Position numbers and translations under genes: made by a program. The notes under the pieces are model-generated. The model was given only the letters and a program-made list of their open reading frames with translations, did not search any database and was not told where the DNA came from. This document shows, piece by piece, positions 63,898-64,000 of a stretch of 64,000 nt of DNA (position 1 is its first letter; the number at the start of each line of letters is the position of its first letter). The DNA comes from Metabacillus niabensis (GTDB taxonomy: Bacteria > Bacillota > Bacilli > Bacillales > Bacillaceae), in the NCBI RefSeq assembly GCF_020524345.1, contig NZ_JAIVLH010000010.1, forward strand, positions 62,001-126,000, given 5' to 3'.

Positions 63898-64000
63898 ATG
63901 AGTAATGCAGAATTAGAAGCATTAAGAGCGAGAGCTGAGGAAATTAACTTACAAATCTTAAAGTTAATTAACGAGAGAGGTAGAGTTGTTCAAGAGATTG
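63898..64000 (+). CDS. aroA: Bifunctional chorismate mutase/DAHP synthase, 5' end
   Basis: The first 34 codons are in the window ([20 protein letters not shown]...). They form the helix of an AroQ-type chorismate mutase, including [10 protein letters not shown]- and RVVQEI-type positions seen in B. subtilis AroA (AroG-AroQ fusion). This enzyme condenses PEP and erythrose 4-phosphate to start aromatic amino acid synthesis, and its mutase domain senses chorismate and prephenate. GAAAGGATGAGAGAG precedes the ATG. The frame is open to the right edge. Downstream, ccpA follows in B. subtilis. Confidence 0.93.
   Translation, partial: MSNAELEALRARAEEINLQILKLINERGRVVQEI

Noticed and set aside
1-64000. 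CRISPR arrays, tRNA/rRNA genes, prophage or IS elements
   Set aside because: I looked for regularly spaced repeats, tRNA-like CCA ends and transposase or integrase motifs and saw none. The only repeats are short hairpin families without coding capacity.

Overview
This window is a chromosomal segment of a low-GC, endospore-forming Bacillaceae species. Gene order largely follows the Bacillus subtilis pckA-metK to aroA ('yt') region: pckA/metK, ytoA, ytpA-ytpB, ytqB-ytqA, leuS, ytfP, murJ (ytgP), ytzG, ythPQ, pbuO, pepV, ytkP, thpR, ytlQ-ytlR, amyX, ytmP, trmB, ytnP, ytoP, ytpP-ytpQ, sftA, murC, ampS, ytxG-H-J, and the start of aroA at the right edge. Gene names and comparisons with B. subtilis come from recall of protein sequences; no search was run. 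I saw no rRNA, tRNA, phage, insertion-sequence transposase or CRISPR array.

Layout. 1-5 kb: a CBO0543-type membrane protein, pckA (reverse), and metK (forward) behind a SAM-I riboswitch whose P3 arm carries about 230 nt of extra folded sequence. 5-14 kb: glycosyltransferase, PAP2 phosphatase, ytoA, the terpene/lipase pair ytpA-ytpB, the tRNA-modification pair ytqB-ytqA, small proteins, a GNAT enzyme and an MFS exporter. 14-18 kb: a sigma-54-dependent 3-hydroxybutyrate module (PAS/AAA+/HTH activator, a -24/-12 promoter with candidate enhancer sites and a cre-like site, GntP-type permease, 3-hydroxybutyrate dehydrogenase). 18-21 kb: leucine T-box and leuS. 21-33 kb: housekeeping and transport genes. 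33-43 kb: thpR, lrgAB, lipid kinase, pullulanase, ytmP, trmB, a PRC-barrel protein and ytnP. 43-50 kb: ytzB, ytoP, a YjjX-type NTPase, the class IV polyhydroxyalkanoate synthase pair phaR-phaC, an R2-like ligand-binding oxidase, a lipoprotein, and ytpP-ytpQ. 51-64 kb: sftA, an unrecognised 218-aa protein, murC, an FHA-winged-helix regulator divergent from an ABC exporter, ampS, ytxG-H-J, an FtsA-like ATPase with a long repeated tail, and aroA.

The accessory content centres on polyhydroxybutyrate: a synthase (phaR-phaC) and a regulated module for taking up and oxidising 3-hydroxybutyrate lie in the same window, about 28 kb apart. Two families of short palindromic repeats sit at gene 3' ends. 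Family A is at about 164, 18379 and 58512, with a fragment at 40864. Family B is at 7176, 29281 and 40760. In two places the repeat supplies the stop codon of the neighbouring gene.

Many starts were moved from the longest open frame to a codon that sits at good distance from a Shine-Dalgarno sequence. An unusual number of these are TTG.
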